From positions 62,001 through 126,000 of the forward strand of contig JADZAP010000009.1 in assembly GCA_020852705.1 (NCBI GenBank): 64,000 nucleotides of DNA, read 5' to 3'. Shown here piece after piece: positions 56,689 through 64,000 of the stretch. Below the pieces are notes generated by a model. The model was not told where the DNA came from and did not search any database. It saw only the letters and a program-made list of their open reading frames with translations. Numbering within the stretch: the stretch's first letter is position 1; every line of letters begins with the position of its first letter. The DNA comes from Ignavibacteria bacterium. GTDB lineage: Bacteria; Bacteroidota; Ignavibacteria; Tepidaquicellales; OLB5. The position numbers and the translations under genes were made by a program.

Positions 56689-57336
56689 TTGTATTTAATA
56701 GTTGGATTAGGAAACCCGGGAGCCCGATACCATAACACAAGGCATAACGCCGGGTTTTTAGTTATTGATAAGCTTGCTGAGTTCTTTAACATAGAAACAT
56801 TTGAGATTGAAAACAACTACCTTTATGCAGTTACAGACTATAAATCAGATTCAGAAATTGCCGGTACTAATACAGCCGCCGCAGTGATTAAACAGGTTGT
56901 TTTGATGAAACCGCTTACATATATGAACTTAAGCGGAGAGGCAGTAAAGTATTTTTACGAAAAGTATGAAATTGAAATAGAAAATATACTAATTGTATAT
57001 GATGATGTTAACCTGGATCTTGGTGTTTTAAGAATGCGTCCCGATGGTTCTGACGGCGGGCAAAACGGAATAAAATCCATAATCTATAATATGGAAACTG
57101 ATAAAATCCCAAGATTAAGAGTTGGTATTAAAGGCGGCGATGAGTTTGAGAAGCTTAAAACAGATAAAGATTTTTCTCTGGCTGATTATGTGCTTACACC
57201 ATTTGATGAAAATGAAGATAATGTGATTGAACAAAGCATAAACAGGGCAAAGGATGCAGTTTTATGCTTTATTAATAACGGAATTAAAGAATCAATGAAC
57301 CTTTACAACGGCAGAATACCGGATGAAGAAATATAA
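56689..57336 (+). CDS. pth: Peptidyl-tRNA hydrolase
   Basis: Rescues peptidyl-tRNA dropped by ribosomes. Catalytic His19 in YHNTRHNAGF, then VVLMKPLTYMNLSGEAV, and YDDVNLDLG with the Asp. The insertion ENNYLYAVTDYKSDSEIAG is a little longer than usual. TTG start at 56689 gives the standard LYLIVGLGNPG. Likely co-transcribed with rplY. Confidence 0.93.
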   Translation: MYLIVGLGNPGARYHNTRHNAGFLVIDKLAEFFNIETFEIENNYLYAVTDYKSDSEIAGTNTAAAVIKQVVLMKPLTYMNLSGEAVKYFYEKYEIEIENILIVYDDVNLDLGVLRMRPDGSDGGQNGIKSIIYNMETDKIPRLRVGIKGGDEFEKLKTDKDFSLADYVLTPFDENEDNVIEQSINRAKDAVLCFINNGIKESMNLYNGRIPDEEI

Positions 57337-57381
57337 TTTTAAATAAACTATAATAGGATATAATACAAACTAAATAAATTT

Positions 57382-59778
57382 ATGAAGAAAAACATAATAC
57401 TAAGTACTTTGTTATTTCTTTTAAGTTCAAGTGTAGCTTTTGCAAGCGAAGCTGATCTTAAAATTCCCGAACTTAATCCAAACCAGAACACTATGCTTCT
57501 GAGCGGACTAATAGTCTGTGCATTAGGTTTATTGTTCGGTATTTTTCAGTTCTTAAAGGTAAAAAAACTCAAAGCACATCAAAGTATGCTTGATGTTGCA
57601 CAGGTAATTTATGAAACATGTAAAACCTATCTGCATCAGCAGGGCAGGTTTCTGATAATATTATTTGTTTTTATTGCGGTATGTATTGGGTTTTATTTTG
57701 GATTTTTACAGCATGCCGGTGCATTTGGCGTAGCACTTATTTTAATGTGGACCGTAATTGGTATTTTAGGCTCCTACGGTGTTGCAAAATTCGGTATCAG
57801 AATGAATACTCTTGCAAACAGCCGTATGGCATTTGCATCTTTAGAAAAGAAACCAATTAAACTGCTTAATATTCCCCTTGATGCGGGTATGAGCATTGGT
57901 GTTATGCTTATTTGCGTTGAGCTTATTATGATGCTTATAATTTTATTATTTGTCCCTCGTGAATACGCAGGTGCCAGCTTTATCGGATTTGCTATTGGTG
58001 AGTCACTTGGTGCATCTGCGCTTAGAATTGCAGGCGGTATTTTTACAAAAATTGCCGATATTGGCTCTGACCTTATGAAAATTGTTTTCAAGATAAAAGA
58101 AGATGACCCACGCAACCCGGGCGTTATTGCTGATTGTACCGGTGATAATGCGGGTGACTCAGTAGGTCCAACTGCTGATGGTTTTGAAACTTACGGTGTA
58201 ACAGGTGTTGCACTTATCAGCTTTATAGTTCTTGCAGTTCCAAATGTGATGTTTCAAACTGAGCTTTTAACATGGATCTTTGTAATGAGAATCCTTATGA
58301 TTGTTACTTCAATAGTTTCATTTTATATTAATAGTATATGGTCTAAAGCTAAATACAGCAAAGAAGAAGATATTGATTTTGAAAAACCGTTAACCTCCCT
58401 TGTTTGGATAACTTCAATTGTTTCAATGATTGTTACATTTGTAATCAGCAAAATACTTATAGGTCACTTAGCTGATAACCTTTGGCTTACCCTTTCAATT
58501 ATAATTAGCTGCGGAACACTTGGTGCCGCATTGATTCCTGAATTTACAAAAATATTTACATCACCCAAAAGCAAGCATGTAAATGAAGTGGTTACAGCTT
58601 CCAAAGAAGGCGGGGCATCGCTAACTATACTCTCAGGTCTGGTTGCCGGTAACTTTTCAGCATTTTGGACAGGGATGGTGTTTTTTGTGCTAATGCTTAT
58701 TGCATACTTTGCTTCACTTTCAATTCCAACTGCTATGATTCCGGCTTATGCATCAATATTTGCGTTTGGTCTTGTTGCTTTTGGTATGCTTGGCATGGGT
58801 CCCGTTACCATTGCTGTTGATAGCTACGGACCAGTTACCGATAACGCTCAGTCAATTTATGAGCTATCGCTGATTGAAACCCGTCCGAATGTATCAGCTG
58901 AAATTGAAAAAGATTTTGGTTTTAAACCTGATTTTGAAAAAGCAAAATACTACCTTGAAGCAAATGACGGTGCAGGCAATACTTTTAAAGCTACTGCAAA
59001 ACCCGTGCTTATTGGTACTGCGGTTGTTGGGGCAACAACTATGATATTTTCTCTTATACTTGTAATTAAAAATACACTTGGTATTCAGCCCGAAGCTGTG
59101 CTGAGCATACTTAATCCCTACTCAATACTTGGATTTATTTGCGGCGGTGCCGTTATATATTGGTTTACAGGTGCATCAACACAGGCGGTAACTACCGGTG
59201 CATACAGAGCAGTTGAGTACATCAAAAAGAATATTAATCTTGATGAAAACGCAAGCATGAGCGCCTCAACTGAAAAATCTAAAGAAGTGGTGCACATCTG
59301 CACAAAATATGCTCAAACAGGTATGTTTAATATATTTATTGCTATATTTTCATTCGCTTTAGCTTTTGCGTTCTTTTCAGCACCGGGCAAAACCAATGAT
59401 CCTGTTTCATTTTTTGTGAGCTTTTTAATTTCTATAGCAGTATTCGGACTTTTTCAGGCAATGTTTATGGCTAATGCCGGCGGTGCATGGGATAATGCCA
59501 AAAAAGTTGTTGAAGTTGACCTGAAAGAAAAAAATACCCCGCTGCATGATGCAACTGTTGTTGGTGATACTGTTGGTGATCCTTTTAAAGATACATCATC
59601 AGTTGCACTTAACCCTATAATTAAATTTACAACTCTTTTTGGATTGCTGGCAATGGAAATGGCAATTTCAGAGTCTTTCCGTGCAACTGCTCCTTATGTT
59701 GGCGGATTGTTTTTTATTGTAGCATTATACTTTGTATGGCGTTCATTCTTTAAAATGAGAATTACCGCAAAAGCATAA
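57382..59778 (+). CDS. hppA: Membrane-bound pyrophosphatase (ion-pumping), divergent clade
   Basis: Hydrolyses PPi and pumps H+ (or Na+) across the inner membrane. About 16 membrane helices in 798 residues. The catalytic EDDPRNPGVIADCTGDNAGD is present, but the next bases read DSVGPTADGFETYG where canonical enzymes have DCAGMGADLFESY. The K+-site region is GNTFKATAK with Lys at the position of the K+-independent type (Ala in K+-dependent enzymes). The N-terminal leader MKKNIILSTLLFLLSSSVAFA looks like a signal peptide. The ion pumped is not certain from sequence. Confidence 0.93.
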   Translation: MKKNIILSTLLFLLSSSVAFASEADLKIPELNPNQNTMLLSGLIVCALGLLFGIFQFLKVKKLKAHQSMLDVAQVIYETCKTYLHQQGRFLIILFVFIAVCIGFYFGFLQHAGAFGVALILMWTVIGILGSYGVAKFGIRMNTLANSRMAFASLEKKPIKLLNIPLDAGMSIGVMLICVELIMMLIILLFVPREYAGASFIGFAIGESLGASALRIAGGIFTKIADIGSDLMKIVFKIKEDDPRNPGVIADCTGDNAGDSVGPTADGFETYGVTGVALISFIVLAVPNVMFQTELLTWIFVMRILMIVTSIVSFYINSIWSKAKYSKEEDIDFEKPLTSLVWITSIVSMIVTFVISKILIGHLADNLWLTLSIIISCGTLGAALIPEFTKIFTSPKSKHVNEVVTASKEGGASLTILSGLVAGNFSAFWTGMVFFVLMLIAYFASLSIPTAMIPAYASIFAFGLVAFGMLGMGPVTIAVDSYGPVTDNAQSIYELSLIETRPNVSAEIEKDFGFKPDFEKAKYYLEANDGAGNTFKATAKPVLIGTAVVGATTMIFSLILVIKNTLGIQPEAVLSILNPYSILGFICGGAVIYWFTGASTQAVTTGAYRAVEYIKKNINLDENASMSASTEKSKEVVHICTKYAQTGMFNIFIAIFSFALAFAFFSAPGKTNDPVSFFVSFLISIAVFGLFQAMFMANAGGAWDNAKKVVEVDLKEKNTPLHDATVVGDTVGDPFKDTSSVALNPIIKFTTLFGLLAMEMAISESFRATAPYVGGLFFIVALYFVWRSFFKMRITAKA

Positions 59779-59796
59779 GGTCCAAAAATAATTATT

Positions 59797-59828
59797 TAAA
59801 AAGGCACTCAAAATTGAGTGCCTTTTTT
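59797..59828 (+). terminator. Terminator after the pyrophosphatase gene
   Basis: Stem AAGGCACTCA / TGAGTGCCTT (10 bp), loop AAAT, T6 tract; 22 bp after the stop. The A-run on the left makes it bidirectional. Confidence 0.92.
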
Positions 59829-60166
59829 CTTTTGCCAAAGCATGCTAGAAATTCTTTATTCCGCAAAATACTCCATTGAAGAATACAGTTTACTGTGCGT
59901 TATTTAATCAGAATCATTTTTTTGTTTCTTTTTATTCTTCTGTAAAAACAGTTTAAGTTTTTTAAATTAAGCACTTAAAAGTGAAAATCTGTAAATACAG
60001 CAGGTAATTTTTTAAATTCTATTTATCACATACTTATAAAAATATTCATTGACAAATATTATTCCGCAAACTATATTTGTAAAGTACTTTGAAAATTAAA
60101 GTAAATTTGCTGTATATATAATTTATTGTATAAAACAAAAAAACGATATTCAAACATATATAAGAT
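59829..60166. other. Intergenic region before the membrane cassette
   Basis: No gene seen. The last 120 bp hold the promoter TTGAC-18-TATATTTG (60049-60079) and an AT-rich leader of about 80 nt to the ATG at 60167. The rest shows nothing I can name. Confidence 0.7.
60049..60079 (+). promoter_or_regulatory. Promoter of the membrane cassette (60167-62809)
   Basis: TTGAC (60049-60053), 18 bp, TATATTTG (60072-60079): near-consensus. The cassette genes follow with gaps of 1-50 bp, so it probably drives all of them. Confidence 0.7.
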
Positions 60167-60754
60167 ATGGATACAAAACAAGCTGAGCTTGAAATATCAT
60201 TAATTAAAAAGATTATGGAAGACAGCCGGCTGGCTGTTTATGAACAAAGTTTCCAGGGGGTTTACTGGGTAATGGTAATGACGCCAGCTATTTTAATTAA
60301 TTATCTGTTAATGTTATTTAATACAGGTTACCGCTATATTGGGTTAATATGGATTGCTGCTGTTGCAATTGGTATAACAGGTTCAATAATAATTGCCCAA
60401 AAAGAAAAAAGAACTGTAAGGGTAAAAACATTTGCAGGAAAACTTCTTGCAGTTATTGGTTTATCAGTTGGCGGAGCAAATATAATATTTTCTTTTGCTT
60501 CAGCTGCCGCTGGTGCATTTAATCCAATATATCTTGTTTCTGTTGATTCCGTTGCACTTGGTTTGGCATTTTATGTTATCAGTTATATTCAACAGCTAAA
60601 ATCATTAAAGCTACTTTCATATATCTGGTGGACTGGTGCAATTTTTTTCTTTGTTTTCCCAAGTATCCATTGTTTATTATTTCTTGGGGTAATGTTATTA
60701 TTAACTTTATGGCTCCCTAAATTAGAAGAAAAAAGAACTGTTAAATCAGTATAA
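60167..60754 (+). CDS. Hypothetical membrane protein (paralogue A)
   Basis: 195 residues, a polar start with LIKKIMEDSRLAVYEQ, then about five hydrophobic segments. It shares the N-terminal IKKIMEDSR, the middle KTFAGKLL, and the C-terminal WWTGAIFFFVFPSIH with the next gene, so the two are tandem duplicates. Function unknown; first gene of the cassette. Confidence 0.75.
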   Translation: MDTKQAELEISLIKKIMEDSRLAVYEQSFQGVYWVMVMTPAILINYLLMLFNTGYRYIGLIWIAAVAIGITGSIIIAQKEKRTVRVKTFAGKLLAVIGLSVGGANIIFSFASAAAGAFNPIYLVSVDSVALGLAFYVISYIQQLKSLKLLSYIWWTGAIFFFVFPSIHCLLFLGVMLLLTLWLPKLEEKRTVKSV

Positions 60755-60777
60755 AAAAAATATTAACCAGAATTATT

Positions 60778-61380
60778 ATGAATACACTACAATCAGAAAC
60801 GGAACTAAAAGTAATAAAGAAGATAATGGAAGACAGCAGAAATATAATTGCTGATAACGGCTGGCATTATATATACTGGGGTGCAGCTGTAACTATTGGT
60901 TTGATCTCTAATTATGTGATGGTATTAAGCGATATAAACATAAATAGTCAGGGGTTACTGTGGTTTATACTTATGACTTGTACCTGGGTAACTGAAGTTA
61001 TTATTGAAAAAAGAATTTCGCGGGATAAAACTGAAAAAACATTTGCAGGAGAACTACTTGGTACTTTATGGTTTGCTGCGGGTATAACAATGTTTATTTT
61101 TGGATTTATAGGCACAATTACGAAAGCTTATTCTCCTTTATATATTTGTCCGGTAATTTCAACCATGCTGGGGACAGCATATATAATAAGCGGAGCTATA
61201 CAACAGGCAAAATGGCTGCAGATAGTTTCAATTGGCTGGTGGAGCGGAGCTATTTATACGTTTCTTTTTCCAAGCATACATACACTCTTAATTTTTGCAT
61301 TAATGATTATATGTTTTCAAATAACTCCGGGAATTATATTGTACCGCAAATGGAAAAGGAACCCTTTGGCAGTTTTTTAA
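60778..61380 (+). CDS. Hypothetical membrane protein (paralogue B)
   Basis: 200 residues, paralogue of the preceding gene (shared IKKIMEDSR, KTFAGELL, WWSGAIYTFLFPSIH) but clearly diverged, so the duplication is not recent. About five to six membrane helices. The stop codon is one base before the ATG of a winged-helix regulator, suggesting translational coupling. Confidence 0.75.
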   Translation: MNTLQSETELKVIKKIMEDSRNIIADNGWHYIYWGAAVTIGLISNYVMVLSDININSQGLLWFILMTCTWVTEVIIEKRISRDKTEKTFAGELLGTLWFAAGITMFIFGFIGTITKAYSPLYICPVISTMLGTAYIISGAIQQAKWLQIVSIGWWSGAIYTFLFPSIHTLLIFALMIICFQITPGIILYRKWKRNPLAVF

Positions 61381-61381
61381 T

Positions 61382-61690
61382 ATGACAGATTTTAATTACC
61401 TGGAAATTGATGATGTAATTCACTCACGCATAAGAACCGCTATTATGGCGGTTCTTATAAGCGTTGATGAAGCTGAGTTTACATTTATTCGTGAAAAAAT
61501 AAATGCAACTGACGGGAATTTAAGCGTTCATTTAAAAAAGCTTGAAGAACATAAATATATTTCTGTTACAAAAAAATTTATTGAAAGAAAACCTGTTACA
61601 AGATACAAAATTACAAAAACAGGAAGAAACGCTTTTGAAGATTATATTAAAAAACTTGAAAGTATTATAAGATCAAACAGCAAAAAATAA
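61382..61690 (+). CDS. Winged-helix transcriptional regulator (ArsR/MarR-like small type)
   Basis: The 102 residues contain a single winged helix: FTFIREKINATDGNLSVHLK (recognition helix TDGNLSVHL) and a wing IERKPVTRYKITKTG. No ligand-binding domain; probably a dimer. It follows two membrane paralogues by 1 bp and is likely to control the cassette, which is a common arrangement for this protein type (inference). Confidence 0.88.
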   Translation: MTDFNYLEIDDVIHSRIRTAIMAVLISVDEAEFTFIREKINATDGNLSVHLKKLEEHKYISVTKKFIERKPVTRYKITKTGRNAFEDYIKKLESIIRSNSKK

Positions 61691-61742
61691 AACAAAATTA
61701 TTGATCTTTAAATGTAAATATATAACTTTAAGTTTATACTAA

Positions 61743-62480
61743 ATGTTCAGGAAAAAATTAATAGAAAGACACGAAAAAAATCCGCATAAAGCACGGCACC
61801 ATGTAAGATGGCGCAGCAGAGAAGTTATGCGAATAGAAGCATTCAGCGATGCTGTTTTTGCATTTGCAGTAACCCTGTTGATTGTTTCTCTGGAGGTACC
61901 TGAAACATTTGATGAATTGATGCATATAATGAGCGGATTTCTGGCATTTGCAGTAAGCTTTCTTTTGTTAATGCAAATATGGTATTCACAGTATATATAT
62001 TTCAGAAGGTATGGTATAGAAGATACTTATACTATAGTGCTTAACTCAATTATGTTATTTTTTATTCTGTTTTATGTATATCCCCTTAAATTTTTGTTCA
62101 GAATGATGCTTACAATAGGCACAGTTCAAATTGAAACGGATAAACCCATTATCACATTGGATCAAGTTCCCGAGCTGATGATAATATACGGGTTAGGTTT
62201 TGCATCTATTTATCTGATACTTTTTCTGCTTTACCGCTATGCAGTTAAAAAATCCGCTGAACTGGAGCTTGATGAGAAAGAAATTTTTAATACCAAAACC
62301 AAAATGTATTTATACAGTATAAATACAATTATTCCATTAATTACTATAGTTGCTGCGCTTATTCTCCCTGAAAATCTGGCAGGCTTAAGCGGGTATATAT
62401 ATTTTATGCTTGGACCCGTTATCTATATATACTATAAAGTAAGAGGAAACCGTTATAAAAAATTATTCAGCACAGAGTAA
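61743..62480 (+). CDS. TMEM175-like (DUF1211) membrane channel protein
   Basis: Six hydrophobic segments in 245 residues, with the first helix RIEAFSDAVFAFAVTLLIVS matching the (F/Y)SDxxFA signature of TMEM175 proteins, which are K+ channels in prokaryotes and lysosomes. The second half lacks a second copy of the motif, as in the bacterial one-repeat form. A charged N-terminal stretch of 25 residues precedes helix 1. Channel function is from family knowledge. Confidence 0.85.
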   Translation: MFRKKLIERHEKNPHKARHHVRWRSREVMRIEAFSDAVFAFAVTLLIVSLEVPETFDELMHIMSGFLAFAVSFLLLMQIWYSQYIYFRRYGIEDTYTIVLNSIMLFFILFYVYPLKFLFRMMLTIGTVQIETDKPIITLDQVPELMIIYGLGFASIYLILFLLYRYAVKKSAELELDEKEIFNTKTKMYLYSINTIIPLITIVAALILPENLAGLSGYIYFMLGPVIYIYYKVRGNRYKKLFSTE

Positions 62481-62515
62481 TTGATTAAATTTTTAATAAA
62501 CTAAATAAATATAAA

Positions 62516-62809
62516 ATGGATACAGAAAATATAAACAATTCACAAATTAGAGATGAAAAGCTGTGGAAACTTGCCAAAAAAAGGGCAGAGTTCAAAAAGC
62601 ATCTGATAACATACGCTTTTGTAAATTTATTTTTGTGGGGTGTGTGGCTTTTTTCTTCATACAAAAGGGGAGATTACAGTTTCCCCTGGCCCGCAATTGT
62701 AACTTTTAGCTGGGGCATTGGAATTGGTTTCAACTATATTTCAGCTTACACCGGCTATAAAGATACTATGACTCAAAATGAATACAATAAACTTGTAAAT
62801 AAAAAATAA
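62516..62809 (+). CDS. 2TM domain protein
   Basis: 97 residues with two hydrophobic helices separated by a short loop (HLITYAFVNLFLWGVWLF and WPAIVTFSWGIGIGFNYI), matching the 2TM domain. The N-terminus is polar and charged (WKLAKKRAEFKKH). Function unknown; such proteins are often fused or adjacent to regulators or kinases. Last gene of the cassette. Confidence 0.85.
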   Translation: MDTENINNSQIRDEKLWKLAKKRAEFKKHLITYAFVNLFLWGVWLFSSYKRGDYSFPWPAIVTFSWGIGIGFNYISAYTGYKDTMTQNEYNKLVNKK

Positions 62810-62829
62810 TACCAACCACAGAGAGCAGC

Positions 62830-64000
62830 GTGAATAAAATATATTTAATTTTAATTTTTCTGTTTTTTTCATCAATTGTATACAGCCAGGATGCAAAAAT
62901 ATCAGGAAAAATAACCGGCATTGATAGCAAACCGTTATATGGCGCTAATGTTGTTATTGAAGGTACAATAGACGGCGCAACAAGTGATTCAGCAGGTTAT
63001 TATGAATTTGAAACTTCCAAAACAGGCACTCAAAACCTGCTTTTTACATACATTGATTATAACGATAAACATGTAACTATTACAATAGAAGCAGGTAAAT
63101 CACTTGAAGTAAATATTCAGCTTAAAAAAAACGAGGTATCAACGGATGAAATTATTGTTACTGCAAGTTCATATACATCAGGACAAAACTCACAGGTAAC
63201 AATTACACCTCTTGAGATTGTGCGAATTCCCGGAAGCGACGGAGATCTTTTTCGTGCAATTACAACATTCCCGGGCTCAAACCAAGTTGATGAAGGAAGT
63301 AAAATAACAGTACGAGGCGGAGATGCAAACGAAGTAATTACCATATTAGACCAAGCTTCATTATACAATCCGTTTATATTTGATGATGATTTTAATACTT
63401 CTTCATATACTACAATAAATCCCTGGGGTCTAAAAGGCATCAATTTTTCTAGCGGCGGATTTTCTGCTAAATTCGGCAATGCACTTTCAGCAGTGCTTGA
63501 CCTAAAAACTTATGATATGCCTCAAGGCACAGGCGGTTTCCTGTGGTTTGGTTTAGCTAATGTTGGCTTAAGCGGTGTGTATTTAAGCAAAGATAAAAAT
63601 TTTGGCGCAACATTAGATATGGGACAAACCATACTTGAACCATATTTCAAACTGAATGGTTTTTTAACTGATAAATATGACCCAATTCCGCTTGCAAGGG
63701 GATTAGGCGGCTCTATTGCATATAAGCCCTCAAATAACAGTGTAATAAAAGGTATTTTTAATTACAGCAAAGATAAAATTGGCATCAAAAATACAAGCCC
63801 TTCATTTGACGGATTTTTTAATAGCGGAAGTGAAACCGTGTTTGGAAATGTAAAATATTCTGCCGGACTTGGTGCAAAAACTTATTACAGCATGGCACTT
63901 TCATACAGTAATCATAATGATAATATTACATACGGAATTTTAAATACATTTACTAAACAAAAATATGCCAAGTACAGACTTGATGTAACTTATCAGCTTT
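62830..64000 (+). CDS. TonB-dependent receptor, N-terminal part (truncated by window edge)
   Basis: Begins at GTG 62830 and stays open to the window end (390 codons visible). Signal peptide (VNKIYLILIFLFFSSIVYSQ), then a carboxypeptidase-regulatory-like beta domain (KISGKITGIDSKPLYGANVV, about 25-110), then the plug domain (DEIIVTASSYTSGQNS, PGSNQVDEGSKITVRGGDAN) and the first barrel strands with many Gly and aromatics. It is an outer-membrane transporter of siderophores or glycans in the SusC/FecA style. The substrate cannot be told. Confidence 0.88.
   Translation, partial: MNKIYLILIFLFFSSIVYSQDAKISGKITGIDSKPLYGANVVIEGTIDGATSDSAGYYEFETSKTGTQNLLFTYIDYNDKHVTITIEAGKSLEVNIQLKKNEVSTDEIIVTASSYTSGQNSQVTITPLEIVRIPGSDGDLFRAITTFPGSNQVDEGSKITVRGGDANEVITILDQASLYNPFIFDDDFNTSSYTTINPWGLKGINFSSGGFSAKFGNALSAVLDLKTYDMPQGTGGFLWFGLANVGLSGVYLSKDKNFGATLDMGQTILEPYFKLNGFLTDKYDPIPLARGLGGSIAYKPSNNSVIKGIFNYSKDKIGIKNTSPSFDGFFNSGSETVFGNVKYSAGLGAKTYYSMALSYSNHNDNITYGILNTFTKQKYAKYRLDVTYQL

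Overview
The window is chromosomal DNA of an AT-rich, Gram-negative bacterium, most likely an Ignavibacteria-type member of the Bacteroidota/Chlorobiota lineage. Evidence: a type IX secretion C-terminal sorting domain beginning QNYPNPFNP (gene at 4463-6244), promoter boxes of the Bacteroidota form TTG(AC)-N17-19-TAnnTTTG, a serine-palmitoyltransferase-like enzyme, a TonB-dependent receptor, and LPS genes. Almost all of it is housekeeping or envelope genes. I saw no insertion sequence, prophage, integrase, tRNA, 16S/23S rRNA or CRISPR array.

Layout. 1-1741: end of a cytochrome oxidase locus (coxB, ctaB). 1810-2931: ECF sigma factor with a membrane partner. 3058-6244: DUF423 protein, membrane-anchored trypsin-like protease, secreted arylsulfotransferase-like protein. 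6386-10622: serS, RmlD-like reductase, PfkB kinase and aldo/keto reductase, all leftward. 10782-12679: LpxL-type acyltransferase and glycosyltransferase family 9 (lipid A/LPS core). 12720-21291: uvrA, thyX, M1 peptidase, small beta-rich protein, GH5-like hydrolase, small secreted protein. 21519-24758: ndk, Lrp/AsnC regulator, glnA, bacterioferritin. 24979-29973: a 985-residue secreted protein with 12 DxxGxDxY repeats, a block of intergenic palindromes, a DUF4349 lipoprotein and a TPR-like membrane protein.

30096-37464 is the most coherent unit: an unidentified structured RNA with its own promoter and terminator, then a complete SUF iron-sulfur assembly operon (sufB-C-D-S-E, SufT-like DUF59, bacilliredoxin, Rrf2 regulator) closed by a strong terminator. 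An inverted repeat overlaps the suf promoter and could be the operator of the Rrf2 protein encoded at the operon's end.

37638-49553: zinc-ribbon protein, LolA/DUF4292-like protein, aspartase/fumarase, alanine racemase, a large acidic protein, mannose-1-phosphate guanylyltransferase, methylmalonyl-CoA epimerase, GT9, DUF6265, MscS channel and O-antigen ligase, mainly an envelope-polysaccharide run. 49591-55743: RNase P RNA, RNase HI, coiled-coil zinc-ribbon protein, a NIF3 remnant, CoA-binding protein, lipoprotein, and the divergent pair serine palmitoyltransferase / extended SDR (possible sphingolipid synthesis). 55932-59778: rplY, pth and a divergent membrane pyrophosphatase. 60167-62809: a small membrane-protein cassette (two paralogues, winged-helix regulator, TMEM175-like channel, 2TM protein). 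The window ends inside a TonB-dependent receptor gene.

The best candidates for undescribed biology are the RNA at 30130-30255, the 12-repeat protein at 24979-27936, and the membrane cassette at 60167-62809. Start codons were adjusted where the longest open frame began at a weak TTG but an internal ATG has a better signal (serS, thyX, bacterioferritin, LpxL, bacilliredoxin and others).
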